A stretch of 39,271 nt of DNA, taken from Pantoea septica (GTDB lineage Bacteria; Pseudomonadota; Gammaproteobacteria; Enterobacterales; Enterobacteriaceae). The first letter of the stretch is position 1. Each line of letters opens with the position of its first letter. The notes beneath the pieces were generated by a model. That model ran no database searches. It saw only the letters and a list, made by a program, of their open reading frames with translations, and was not told the origin of the DNA. Below are positions 7,755 to 15,723 of this stretch, in pieces. The translations under genes and the position numbers were made by a program. The DNA is taken from assembly GCF_002095575.1 (NCBI RefSeq), contig NZ_MLJJ01000038.1, forward strand, positions 1 to 39,271, given 5' to 3'.

Positions 7755-8702
7755 ATGCCTGTAACCATTCGCTATTCACTGCTTTCGCTGGCGCTGCTGT
7801 TCGGCGGCCAGGCGGCTATCGCGCCCGCGCAGGCGGCTACGTCTCTTTCTCAGCTGGCGCCGGTCGCCGAGCCGCAAATCGCCTCAGGCAGCGCGATGAT
7901 TGTCGATCTCAACACCGGGAAAGTGCTGTTTTCCAGCCATCCCAATCGCGTACGGCCTATCGCCTCTATCACCAAGCTGATGACGGTGATGGTGGCGCTG
8001 GATGCGAAGCAGTCGCTTGATGAGCGAATTTCGGTGGATATCAGCCACACGCCAGAAATGCGCGGCGTCTTTTCCCGCGTCAAGCTCAACAGCGAAATCA
8101 GCCGCCGCAATATGATGCTGCTGGCGCTGATGTCGTCGGAGAACCGCGCGGCGGCCAGCCTGGCGCATCACTATCCCGGCGGCTACGACGCCTTTATCCG
8201 CGCCATGAACGCCAAAGCGCGCGCGCTGGGCATGACCCATACGCGCTACGTTGAGCCGACCGGCCTGTCGACGCAGAACGTTTCCAGCGCGGAAGACCTG
8301 GTTAAGCTGCTGCGCGCCACGCGCGACTATCCGCTGTTGGGCGAGCTGAGCACTACGAAAGAACAGACCGCGGTCTTCACCCATCCGAGCTACGCGCTGC
8401 CTTTCCGCAACACCAACCATCTGGTCTATAAAAACGACTGGCGCATTCAGCTCACCAAAACCGGCTATACCGACGAAGCAGGACACTGCCTGGCGATGCG
8501 CACCACGATCAATAACCGGCCGGTGGCGCTGGTGGTGCTGGACGCCTTCGGCAAATATACCCACTTCGCCGACGCCAACCGTCTGCGCGACTGGCTGGAA
8601 ACCGGCAAGGCTGCGCCGGTGCCGGCGGCAGCGCTCGCCTATAAAAAACAGAAGGCGGGGCTGGTGGTGAACAACGTCCACGGCGCGGCGGTGGTGGAAT
8701 AA
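7755..8702 (+). CDS. pbpG: D-alanyl-D-alanine endopeptidase PbpG (PBP7)
   Basis: A 315-residue periplasmic low-molecular-weight penicillin-binding protein that cleaves DD-crosslinks between peptidoglycan stem peptides. A signal peptide covers about residues 1-28 (cleavage near AQA|AT). The three serine-acyltransferase motifs are complete: SITK with nucleophile Ser71 and Lys74, SEN at 128-130, and KTG at 235-237. Length and gene position next to yohC match E. coli pbpG (310 aa). The upstream Shine-Dalgarno is weak (ATAAG). In E. coli dld follows directly; here the next genes are a mechanosensitive channel and the chitin genes. Confidence 0.93.
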   Translation: MPVTIRYSLLSLALLFGGQAAIAPAQAATSLSQLAPVAEPQIASGSAMIVDLNTGKVLFSSHPNRVRPIASITKLMTVMVALDAKQSLDERISVDISHTPEMRGVFSRVKLNSEISRRNMMLLALMSSENRAAASLAHHYPGGYDAFIRAMNAKARALGMTHTRYVEPTGLSTQNVSSAEDLVKLLRATRDYPLLGELSTTKEQTAVFTHPSYALPFRNTNHLVYKNDWRIQLTKTGYTDEAGHCLAMRTTINNRPVALVVLDAFGKYTHFADANRLRDWLETGKAAPVPAAALAYKKQKAGLVVNNVHGAAVVE

Positions 8703-8710
8703 CCCTTTAC

Positions 8711-8732
8711 CGGCGTCCGCGCGCGGACGCCG
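8711..8732. other. 22-bp perfect GC palindrome after pbpG
   Basis: CGGCGTCCGC and GCGGACGCCG are perfect 10-nt arms around GC, starting 9 nt after the pbpG stop. There is no U-tract on either side. It probably forms a stable RNA 3' hairpin or assists termination, but its role is unproven. Confidence 0.45.
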
Positions 8733-8843
8733 CAACCTGTTCGACGAGAACGGCCAGCATTCCTATAGTTTCCCGGTGCGCCTGCCCCTAAACTACGCGC
8801 CAACGCGATGGTCGTTCGACTGAATTTGTGCTGGAACCTCTAT

Positions 8844-11282
8844 ATGTTTACGTTACGCCTCTTTTTACCGCTGCTGATGCTGCTGACGGCGACGCTGTTC
8901 CCCTTCTGCAGCATGGCAGACGACGATGCGGCCGATGCCGCGCAGCAAGCTGACGCCGCGCCCAAAGTGAACGCGGCGGTTGAACTGCCGAAAATGCAGA
9001 AGGTCCTCGACAAGATCAAAGGTCAGGTGTCAGGGCAGACCAACGAAAACCAGCTGACGCAGCTCAACGAGCTGGCGCTGGAGCTGTCGGGCAACGCCGA
9101 TACGCTCGCGCAGGCGCTGCAGCCGCAGCGTCAGCAGCTCGACGCGCAGCTGGCTGTGCTGGGCCCCGCGCCTAAAGCGGACAGCGGCGTGAAAGAGACG
9201 CCGGAGGTGACGCGCAAGCGCAGCTCGCTGGAGTCGCAGAAGAGCAAGCTGGACGATCAGATCAAGCAGGCGGACGGCATTAAAAACAGCGCTCTGATGC
9301 TCTCATCGCAGATCACCAACCTGCGCCGCGATCTGATGAAAACCCAGCTGGCGCTTAACTCTGGCAGTATTCTCGGTCCGCGCTTTTGGGCGCCGCTGTT
9401 TGTGAAGCAGGATCTCGACAACGAGAAGATCGACGGCTTCCTGCAGGATTTGCAGGATACCGCCGCGCTGTCGTGGGAGCCGGGCTACCGTTTCGGCACC
9501 GTCGCCTGGCTGCTGGCGGCGATGCTGGTGATGACGCTGGGACGCCGCTACAGCGAAGAGTTCCTCGCCTGGATCAGCATCCACAAAATGCCGGAAGGGC
9601 GGCTGCGCCGCAGCTTCCTCGCCGCGGCGATCGCCCTGACCACGCTGGCGGCAGTGGTGCTGACCTTTAATTTTACCGCGCTGGCGTTCGCGCGCCGGGA
9701 TGAGGTCTCCGGCGACGTGCAGGACTTCGTGGTCAGTCTGGTGAAGCTCAGCGTCTTCTGCGGCCTGATCGCCGGTCTGGGACGGGCTTTTCTCTCGACG
9801 CGGCGTCCGAGCTGGCGTCTGCCCGCCCTCTCTAACGAGGTGGCGATGGCGCTGAAGCCGTTCCCGCCGATTACCGCCGCGCTGGTGTTTATTTTCCAGA
9901 CGGTAGAGAATTTTAACTACACCGTCGGCACCAGCCTGAACACCACGATTTTCGCCAACGGCCTGACGGCGCTGCTAATCGGCAGCACCGCGCTGGCGAT
10001 CAGCATGCGCACCAACCGCGTGCGCCGCCGCATGGCCCAGGAGGGCAATGCGCCGGAAGTGCGCTCAACGCTGGTGGGGCTGATTCAGATGGCGCTGACG
10101 CTGACCGCGGTCGCCATTCTGCTGTCGCTGATTATTGGCTACGTTACGCTGGCACGCTTCCTGAGTTACGAGGTGGTGTGGTGCGGCATTCTGTTCGGCT
10201 CGTTCTACTTCCTCAGCCATCTGGTCAATGACGGCTGCGAGAGCCTCTTTTCCGTCAACAGCCTGACCGGCCGACGGCTGCAAACCTCGCTCAACATCGA
10301 CGAGCGCCATCTGCAGCAGGCGGCGACGCTGCTGGCCGCGCTGGGCAAAACGCTGCTGATCGGCTTTGTGGCGCTGGCATTGCTTAACGGCACCTTCGCC
10401 TCGTCGACGCCGATCGAGCTGCTGCAAAAAGCGATTGAGTTCTGGGGCGGCAAAGGGCTGGAGTCGCTGAACATCGTGCCGGCGCACATGGTCAACGCGA
10501 TTATCTGTCTGGTGGTGGGCATCTACGTGCTGCGCAGCGTGCGCCGCTGGCTCGACAACGATTTCCTGCCGAAGACCACCATGGACGCCGGCATGCGCGT
10601 ATCGCTGATCACGCTGTTCAGCAATATCGGCTACGTGCTGGTGATCCTGCTGACGCTGTCGATTATGGGCCTGCAGTGGAACAAGCTGGCATGGATCGTC
10701 AGCGCGCTGTCGGTAGGTATCGGTTTTGGCCTGCAGGAGATCGTAAAGAACTTTATCTCCGGCTTGATCCTGCTGACCGAGCGGCCGGTAAAGGTGGGCG
10801 ATCTGGTGACCATCAGCGGCATCGAGGGCGATATCCGCCGCATCAACGTGCGCGCCACCGAGATCCAGCTGGGCGACAAATCAACGGTGATCGTGCCCAA
10901 CTCGCAGTTCATCTCGCAGAACGTGCGCAACGCGACTATGGGCAACGCGCAGGGCGTAGTGACCATTACGCTGACCTTCCCGCTCAATATCGATCCGGTG
11001 CGGGTGCGCGAGCTGCTGCTGGAGGTTTATAACGAGAACGAGCGTATTCTCGACACGCCGGAGCCGTCGGTCTCCTTTAAGGATCTGACGGCGCAGGGCA
11101 TCGTGCTGAGCGTCACCGGCAACGTCGCCAGTCAGCGGCAAATTTCCGGCGCGAAGAGCGACCTGCTGTTCGATATTCTGACGCGCCTGCGCAAAGAGGG
11201 CATTGTGCTGTCGACGCCGCAGACCATGATTATTGAGCGCCGCCAGCAGATGGCGGAGCAGGCGGCCGATCCGCTGCCCTGA
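8844..11282 (+). CDS. Large MscS-family mechanosensitive channel with periplasmic N-terminal domain
   Basis: An 812-residue inner-membrane protein. It starts with a signal peptide (FTLRLFLPLLMLLTATLFPF, cleavage near SMA|DD). A periplasmic helical, coiled-coil-prone region of about 190 residues follows, and then roughly ten transmembrane helices. The C-terminal MscS core is clear: the pore helix around residues 617-640 has the Gly/Ala-rich LSVGIGFGLQEIVKNFISGL, followed by ERPVKVGDLVTI, a beta domain (VPNSQFISQNVRN) and the alpha/beta vestibule. It opens under membrane tension to release solutes. The architecture resembles MscS proteins carrying a DUF3772-type N-terminal domain rather than MscK, MscM or YbiO. 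The ATG at 8808 is also in frame; 8844 is preferred because it begins the signal peptide. Not present at this locus in E. coli. Confidence 0.85.
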   Translation: MFTLRLFLPLLMLLTATLFPFCSMADDDAADAAQQADAAPKVNAAVELPKMQKVLDKIKGQVSGQTNENQLTQLNELALELSGNADTLAQALQPQRQQLDAQLAVLGPAPKADSGVKETPEVTRKRSSLESQKSKLDDQIKQADGIKNSALMLSSQITNLRRDLMKTQLALNSGSILGPRFWAPLFVKQDLDNEKIDGFLQDLQDTAALSWEPGYRFGTVAWLLAAMLVMTLGRRYSEEFLAWISIHKMPEGRLRRSFLAAAIALTTLAAVVLTFNFTALAFARRDEVSGDVQDFVVSLVKLSVFCGLIAGLGRAFLSTRRPSWRLPALSNEVAMALKPFPPITAALVFIFQTVENFNYTVGTSLNTTIFANGLTALLIGSTALAISMRTNRVRRRMAQEGNAPEVRSTLVGLIQMALTLTAVAILLSLIIGYVTLARFLSYEVVWCGILFGSFYFLSHLVNDGCESLFSVNSLTGRRLQTSLNIDERHLQQAATLLAALGKTLLIGFVALALLNGTFASSTPIELLQKAIEFWGGKGLESLNIVPAHMVNAIICLVVGIYVLRSVRRWLDNDFLPKTTMDAGMRVSLITLFSNIGYVLVILLTLSIMGLQWNKLAWIVSALSVGIGFGLQEIVKNFISGLILLTERPVKVGDLVTISGIEGDIRRINVRATEIQLGDKSTVIVPNSQFISQNVRNATMGNAQGVVTITLTFPLNIDPVRVRELLLEVYNENERILDTPEPSVSFKDLTAQGIVLSVTGNVASQRQISGAKSDLLFDILTRLRKEGIVLSTPQTMIIERRQQMAEQAADPLP

Positions 11283-11291
11283 TTTACGCGT

Positions 11292-11325
11292 AAAAAGAAG
11301 GCTTCCAGAGGGAAGCCTTCTTTTT
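11292..11325. terminator. Bidirectional terminator between the MscS gene and chb
   Basis: A 15-bp perfect stem: AAAAAGAAGGCTTCC (11292-11306) pairs with GGAAGCCTTCTTTTT (11311-11325) around AGAG. U-runs form on both strands, serving the plus-strand channel gene (stop 11282) and minus-strand chb (stop 11335). Confidence 0.93.
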
Positions 11326-11334
11326 ATTCTTCAG

Positions 11335-13989
11335 TCAGAGTGTTTCCACCCGGCTGAATCGCTTGCCGTCTGGGCTAAGGGTGCGGACCTTAACCGGCCC
11401 GGAGACGGAAGGGCGCTCATCAGGGGAGTAGCGCCGCCAGCTGGCGCCGTTATCTGTACTGTACTCTAGCGGCAGGCCGGGCAGTTCAACATTCATCTCC
11501 AGCACGCCGTCAACGATTTTGGCGCCGGGCTGCGGCAGTAGCCAGGGGATGCCAGCGCGTTCAAGCTTCGCCAGTTCGCGCTGGCCCAGCAGGCTGGCGA
11601 AGCGCTGCCAGTCTTTGTTAAGCAGGCTCTGATCGACCCAGCGCGTTTTGCCGCCGCTAAACTCGCGGCCGGGCTGGTAATCAAGCTCCCACTCGGCGCG
11701 ATGCCAGGCGCGTTCGGCCGCCGCCAGCAGCCGGGGATAGATCATATGTTCCATTTGGGCATCGGTGCGCACCGTTTCGCTCCACAGCTGCGCAGAGAGG
11801 CCGTAAGCGCCGGGCCAGGGTTTGTCCGATTTGGCGCTGAAGGAGCGGCCGTCGCGATCTACTGAGGTCTCCGCATTCTGAGGCAGGTTGTCCGGCGCGA
11901 AGCTAAACACCTTTCGCTCATCGCTGTAGCGCGTGCCCCAGTAATAGCCGCGTTCAAGGGGATTCACCTCGCTGGGGAAATCGAGATAGAGGTAATCGGG
12001 ATTCGAGACCACGACATCGTAGCCTTTTTGCGCCCAGTCGGCTGCGCTGTCGTACCCGCCCCAGTAGAGCGTATCCCAGAAATTAACCGCTACGCGCGAG
12101 GTAGCGAAAGCCTGCGCGTCTTCTGCGTCTTTCAATCCGTCCTGCCAGGCCTGCATGCGTTCAATGCCGTGCTGATTGACCAACTGACTGACTTTCAGCG
12201 CGAAGTGGCTTGGCAGATGGGCGAGATCTTTTACCGTGCCCGCTTTCACCAGGGCCCGGCAAGCGGCAGATTTAGCCCAGGGTTTATCTTCTTTGCTCCA
12301 GTCCCGAAGGCCGGTGCCCGGCTTTGGCGCTTTGCGGTCGCTGTAGCCTGCGCCAAAGCGGATATTTTTCGCCTCGTCGCCGCCAAAGTGCCAGGTTGAG
12401 AGCGGCTGGCCCGCTTCACGATGCATCGCCTGAAATTCACTGACGATCTTATCGACAAAGCGAGCGGACGAATCGAGGCAGGGGTTGAGGTAGCTGGTGC
12501 GATCGTAGAGCTGCACGGAGGTGGTGTTGGAGCTGTCCGTGGGATCCAGCAGGCGGAATTCTCTGGCGCCTGCCGCATCGCCCGCCTGCATCAGACGGCG
12601 ATAGCGTGCTTCCATTGCTATAACCGCCGCACGCGCATGCGCGGGCATATCGATCTCTGGAATCACGGTAATGTGGCGGGCGCTGGCGTAGCGCACTATC
12701 TCGATATAGTCGGCGCGGCTAAAGTAGCCGCTGCCGTTGTTGTCGCTGAACGGACCGGAGCCGAGCTGCGGCAGCAGGCAGCGCTGTTCGCTCAGATCGT
12801 GACAGCGTTTGCCGCCGACCTCTGTCAGCTCCGGCAAGCCGGGAATCTCAATACGCCAGCCTTCGTCATCGCTGAGATGAAAGTGGAAAGTATTCATTTT
12901 CCAGGCGGCCATCTCATCAAGTAAACGTAATACGGCCGCTTTGCTGTGGAAGTTGCGCGCCACGTCCAGAAATGCGCCGCGGTAGGCAAAGCGCGGCGCG
13001 TCGCTCGCCGTCAGCGTGGCGATCTGCGGCGCGCCCTGCGCAGGCAGCAGCGACAGAATCGACATTGCGCCGTAGAAGAGTCCGGCGGGGTCAAAGGCGA
13101 TAATCTGCGCGCCATCCTTTTTGATCTCCAGCTGATATGCGCCGGGTCGAGCCAGCGCGCCGCTAAAGGCGCCGGCCCGGATTTCCCCCTTAATCGCATA
13201 GCCTGTCGGGTTTTCCGGGACATTGAGCCGGGCGAAACGCTGGTTAAGCGCCGCGTGGCTCTCCGCGCTAAGGCCATTGAGTTGCAGAGCGATGCCGCGG
13301 CTGAGATCGGCATCCGCGTCATGCACCTCTACTCTGAGCGGTGTTGGGATAATCTGCCCGCGTAGCGTAGCGGCGGGCAGGGGAGTGATATCGCGGTTTT
13401 TATCAAAGCGGCTGGCGGGTTGCATTAGCACGTTCTGGTCATCGGCGGTGCGTTTCCACTGCGCGCCGAAGGGCTCGACGAAACGCGTCAGATCCTCGGT
13501 ATCGGTGCTGCGGATGATTTTTGGCGCGGCATCGCCAGCGGTGACATACCAGCGCGGCATCACATCGGTGATAAAAAGTTGCCAGTACTCATTGATAATG
13601 GGGATGTCTACCGACTCGCCAGCGGCGATACCTTTAAACTTGCTGGTGGGCTCCAGCCGAGTGAGATCGCCGACCAGATGAGTCATTTTGAACTGATCGT
13701 TCTCTACACGCAGCGTCTGGTGGACGTTGCTCATGTAGATCGCCCAGTTCTTACTGCTCAGCGCAGGGCCGTTATTGGTCAGCGTAATGGTGGCGCGATT
13801 GCAGGCGGCCCAGTCGGCGCCAAGCGCGGCGCAATCGACGCCGTGGCTTGCCGCCTGGTTGTCCGTTACCTTATAGCTGACGCCGAATGCGCTGATTTGA
13901 TCGACGACCTGCTGGTCTGGCGTATTGCCGTAGGCCGTCAGGCTAAGCAGGCTGGCGGCTATCACGCTGAGTGTTGCTCTTTTCTTCAT
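11335..13989 (-). CDS. chb: Chitobiase (beta-N-acetylhexosaminidase, GH20)
   Basis: An 884-residue GH20 enzyme, practically the length of Serratia marcescens chitobiase. It hydrolyses chitobiose and short chito-oligomers to GlcNAc. A signal peptide covers about residues 1-22, and export to the periplasm is expected. Domains in order: an N-terminal CHB/HEX carbohydrate-binding-like domain, a GH20b alpha/beta domain, the catalytic TIM barrel beginning near YRGAFLDVARNFHS, and a C-terminal Ig-like domain. The catalytic pair is Asp538-Glu539 in WHFGGDEAKN, where Glu is the acid/base and Asp positions the substrate acetamido group. AAGGAT precedes the ATG at 13989. It lies only 33 nt behind chiP on the same strand, so the two are almost certainly one operon for chitin-oligosaccharide use. 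A terminator follows the stop. Confidence 0.94.
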   Translation of the reverse strand: MKKRATLSVIAASLLSLTAYGNTPDQQVVDQISAFGVSYKVTDNQAASHGVDCAALGADWAACNRATITLTNNGPALSSKNWAIYMSNVHQTLRVENDQFKMTHLVGDLTRLEPTSKFKGIAAGESVDIPIINEYWQLFITDVMPRWYVTAGDAAPKIIRSTDTEDLTRFVEPFGAQWKRTADDQNVLMQPASRFDKNRDITPLPAATLRGQIIPTPLRVEVHDADADLSRGIALQLNGLSAESHAALNQRFARLNVPENPTGYAIKGEIRAGAFSGALARPGAYQLEIKKDGAQIIAFDPAGLFYGAMSILSLLPAQGAPQIATLTASDAPRFAYRGAFLDVARNFHSKAAVLRLLDEMAAWKMNTFHFHLSDDEGWRIEIPGLPELTEVGGKRCHDLSEQRCLLPQLGSGPFSDNNGSGYFSRADYIEIVRYASARHITVIPEIDMPAHARAAVIAMEARYRRLMQAGDAAGAREFRLLDPTDSSNTTSVQLYDRTSYLNPCLDSSARFVDKIVSEFQAMHREAGQPLSTWHFGGDEAKNIRFGAGYSDRKAPKPGTGLRDWSKEDKPWAKSAACRALVKAGTVKDLAHLPSHFALKVSQLVNQHGIERMQAWQDGLKDAEDAQAFATSRVAVNFWDTLYWGGYDSAADWAQKGYDVVVSNPDYLYLDFPSEVNPLERGYYWGTRYSDERKVFSFAPDNLPQNAETSVDRDGRSFSAKSDKPWPGAYGLSAQLWSETVRTDAQMEHMIYPRLLAAAERAWHRAEWELDYQPGREFSGGKTRWVDQSLLNKDWQRFASLLGQRELAKLERAGIPWLLPQPGAKIVDGVLEMNVELPGLPLEYSTDNGASWRRYSPDERPSVSGPVKVRTLSPDGKRFSRVETL

Positions 13990-14022
13990 CTTCTATCCTT
14001 AGACTTAACGGGCCGACAGGCC

Positions 14023-15420
14023 TCAAAGCAGGGTGAAAGGCGCAATCACCATAAATTTCACATCATGTTCATCCTGGAAGATATTGCCGTAGCCGCCGCT
14101 GTAGCTGGGAAGGCTGGAGTGATTGTCGTAGCGGCTATAGTGCAGTTTGAATTGCGTATCTTTGCCGAGACCCTGCGGGATGGTATAGGCCAAATCGAGA
14201 TTCCATGCCGATTCCCGCAGGCGCTGGCGCTGATCGAAAGCGGGGTTGCCTGATGGCCTGGCGTCCCAGCCCCAGGCGTAAGAGGTGCCGACCTTCCACC
14301 CATCGAGACGCCACGGCGAAAGATCCAGCATGACGCCAGCAAAAAGCGCTTTTTCTCCATTGGCGTTCCAGTCAGAACGGGAATCCCACCAGATATCGAG
14401 ACGTCCATTGGAGCTGGCATAGCCGGGCGTCATGCGCTGTAAAAAAAAGCCCTGATTGCCTTTTGCCTTGACCCAGGTGCCTTCCAGCCGCAGATCGACC
14501 GGCCCCAGGGTGTAGCCGATCGTCATCGCCTGCAGCCAGGCCAGCCCGTCATAGACGCTGTTGACGTTGCTTGCGCCGCCGTCGGCTTTATCGCGCGCGC
14601 CGTAGAACTGATAGCTGGTGCGCAGATCGTTGCCCGCCAGCGGAAGGTTCCAGGAGAGCCGGGTGAAATATTGATCCATATAATGAGCGGCCTGACCAAA
14701 TGCGCCCTCCAGCGATAGCCTGTCGTTAAAGGCGTATTTAGCGCCAATGGAGTGCAGATAGCTGACGCCGGTTTTACCGTCGGCCTGACGGAAGTCGTAC
14801 AGGCGCGTATACCAGGGCGCCTTATATTTGTCGCTCCACATATAGGAAAGAGATAACGTGCCGGCACCGGCGAAATGATATTTCGCGCCTGTTTCAACGC
14901 CGCGATAGGTGCCAGGCAGAAAGCTCCAGTGAGGGGCCAGCAAGGTTTGACCTGTCGGCTGAATATAGCCTGCGCGCAGCCAGTAATCGTTATATTTTCC
15001 TTTCAGCGCGGCTTTATAAATGCTGGCGCCGTTTTTATCTCCGCTCCATTTTTCATTCCAGCGCGTGCGCGCATCGCTAAAGCCAATTTCATTGGGCGCC
15101 GCAGGGCCGCCGTCGAATATTTCTAACGCGCTGAAAACGCCGACATCGACGCCGATGATATCGGCGGCGAAACCCGACTGATAATCAAGTGCGGCGTTAA
15201 ATGTGGCATGATGAAGATTCTGTTGGTATTTGCCGTAATGCGGGCTGTCGGTGAGCAGATCTTTTCTGTCGCGCTGACGCTGCCAGTAATAAAGCGTTCC
15301 GGTAACGGAAGAGGCTTCAATAAAACCGGCTGGCTGAGCGGGCGCGGCGAAAGTAGAGGTGCCCTGGATAAGAAAAAGAAAAATAAAACTCGTGACGTAG
15401 TTTTTACAGGAGGTAGTCAT
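14023..15420 (-). CDS. chiP: Chitoporin ChiP, OprD-family outer-membrane porin
   Basis: A 465-residue outer-membrane beta-barrel of the OprD family. A signal peptide ends near residue 25 (STFA|AP), followed by alternating amphipathic strands rich in aromatic residues ([28 protein letters not shown]-type turns), ending in a hydrophobic strand ([13 protein letters not shown]) without the usual terminal Phe. Enterobacterial relatives (ChiP/YbfM) admit chitobiose and chitotriose. The frame extends to 15504, but the ATG at 15420 follows AGGAAGGA at good spacing and begins the signal peptide. It is the first gene of a chiP-chb operon. The usual partner lipoprotein gene chiQ is absent here. The chitin specificity is inferred from family resemblance and from linkage to chitobiase. 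Confidence 0.88.
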   Translation of the reverse strand: MTTSCKNYVTSFIFLFLIQGTSTFAAPAQPAGFIEASSVTGTLYYWQRQRDRKDLLTDSPHYGKYQQNLHHATFNAALDYQSGFAADIIGVDVGVFSALEIFDGGPAAPNEIGFSDARTRWNEKWSGDKNGASIYKAALKGKYNDYWLRAGYIQPTGQTLLAPHWSFLPGTYRGVETGAKYHFAGAGTLSLSYMWSDKYKAPWYTRLYDFRQADGKTGVSYLHSIGAKYAFNDRLSLEGAFGQAAHYMDQYFTRLSWNLPLAGNDLRTSYQFYGARDKADGGASNVNSVYDGLAWLQAMTIGYTLGPVDLRLEGTWVKAKGNQGFFLQRMTPGYASSNGRLDIWWDSRSDWNANGEKALFAGVMLDLSPWRLDGWKVGTSYAWGWDARPSGNPAFDQRQRLRESAWNLDLAYTIPQGLGKDTQFKLHYSRYDNHSSLPSYSGGYGNIFQDEHDVKFMVIAPFTLL

Positions 15421-15423
15421 AAT

Positions 15424-15440
15424 CATTCCTTCCTGGAATG
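15424..15440 (-). promoter_or_regulatory. Hairpin overlapping the chiP ribosome binding site
   Basis: On the minus strand CATTCC and GGAATG (6-nt arms, 5-nt loop AGGAA) contain most of the chiP Shine-Dalgarno AGGAAGGA. The structure could limit ribosome access. E. coli chiP is translationally silenced by the sRNA ChiX at this position, but only a short GGAAU match to the ChiX seed is seen here. Confidence 0.4.
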
Positions 15441-15484
15441 GAAAATAATAAGAGGCCTGATTTAAAGTCGTGCCGATCCTATTT

Positions 15485-15497
15485 TTCGCGACGCGAA
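15485..15497. promoter_or_regulatory. NagC/Mlc-like operator upstream of chiP
   Basis: TTCGCG-A-CGCGAA is a perfect palindrome flanked by AT-rich sequence (TATTTT on the left, TTATCA on the right), lying 65-77 nt upstream of the chiP start codon. Its layout (GC centre, A/T flanks) resembles NagC and Mlc sites. NagC represses chitin-sugar genes until GlcNAc-6-P accumulates. A poorer look-alike occurs at about 15599-15620. Inferred, not tested. Confidence 0.5.
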
Positions 15498-15682
15498 TTA
15501 TCAATTGAGTGGCGTGCTTGCTGTGAGCAGCTACGCAAAATTAGAACGGTCAAAAAGGGCAGGCCTGTTAATAATATGTATTGATGCGGGCTTTTTTTAT
15601 TTAATTTGGCGCGTCGATAACGGCAGAGAGGCCATATTAATTTAGCGGGTTGAATAAGTTGCTGCGCATCGGCTGGCGCAGG

Positions 15683-15711
15683 GAATAAGCCCCCCAGTCA
15701 GAGGCTTATTC
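15683..15711 (-). terminator. Inverted repeat downstream of dld
   Basis: GAATAAGCC (15683-15691) and GGCTTATTC (15703-15711) form a perfect 9-bp stem with an 11-nt loop, 12 nt past the dld stop codon. No U-tract follows on the minus strand, so it may be a weak terminator or an RNA 3' end stabiliser. Confidence 0.45.
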
Positions 15712-15723
15712 AGAAGAGCGCAC

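Larger units (their letters stand above)
15421..15723. other. Intergenic region upstream of chiP and downstream of dld
   Basis: This 303-bp AT-rich gap holds the chiP leader with its RBS hairpin, a NagC-like palindrome, and a half-matching CRP-like site (TGTGA with ACGCA six bases on) near 15525-15540. Near the dld end there is an inverted repeat at 15683-15711. No ORF with a plausible start was found. It must contain the promoter for chiP-chb on the minus strand. Confidence 0.6.

Noticed and set aside
15421..15445. ChiX sRNA target site as in E. coli chiP
   Set aside because: Only about six bases around the Shine-Dalgarno match the recalled ChiX seed. That is expected by chance for a strong RBS, so only the hairpin is reported.
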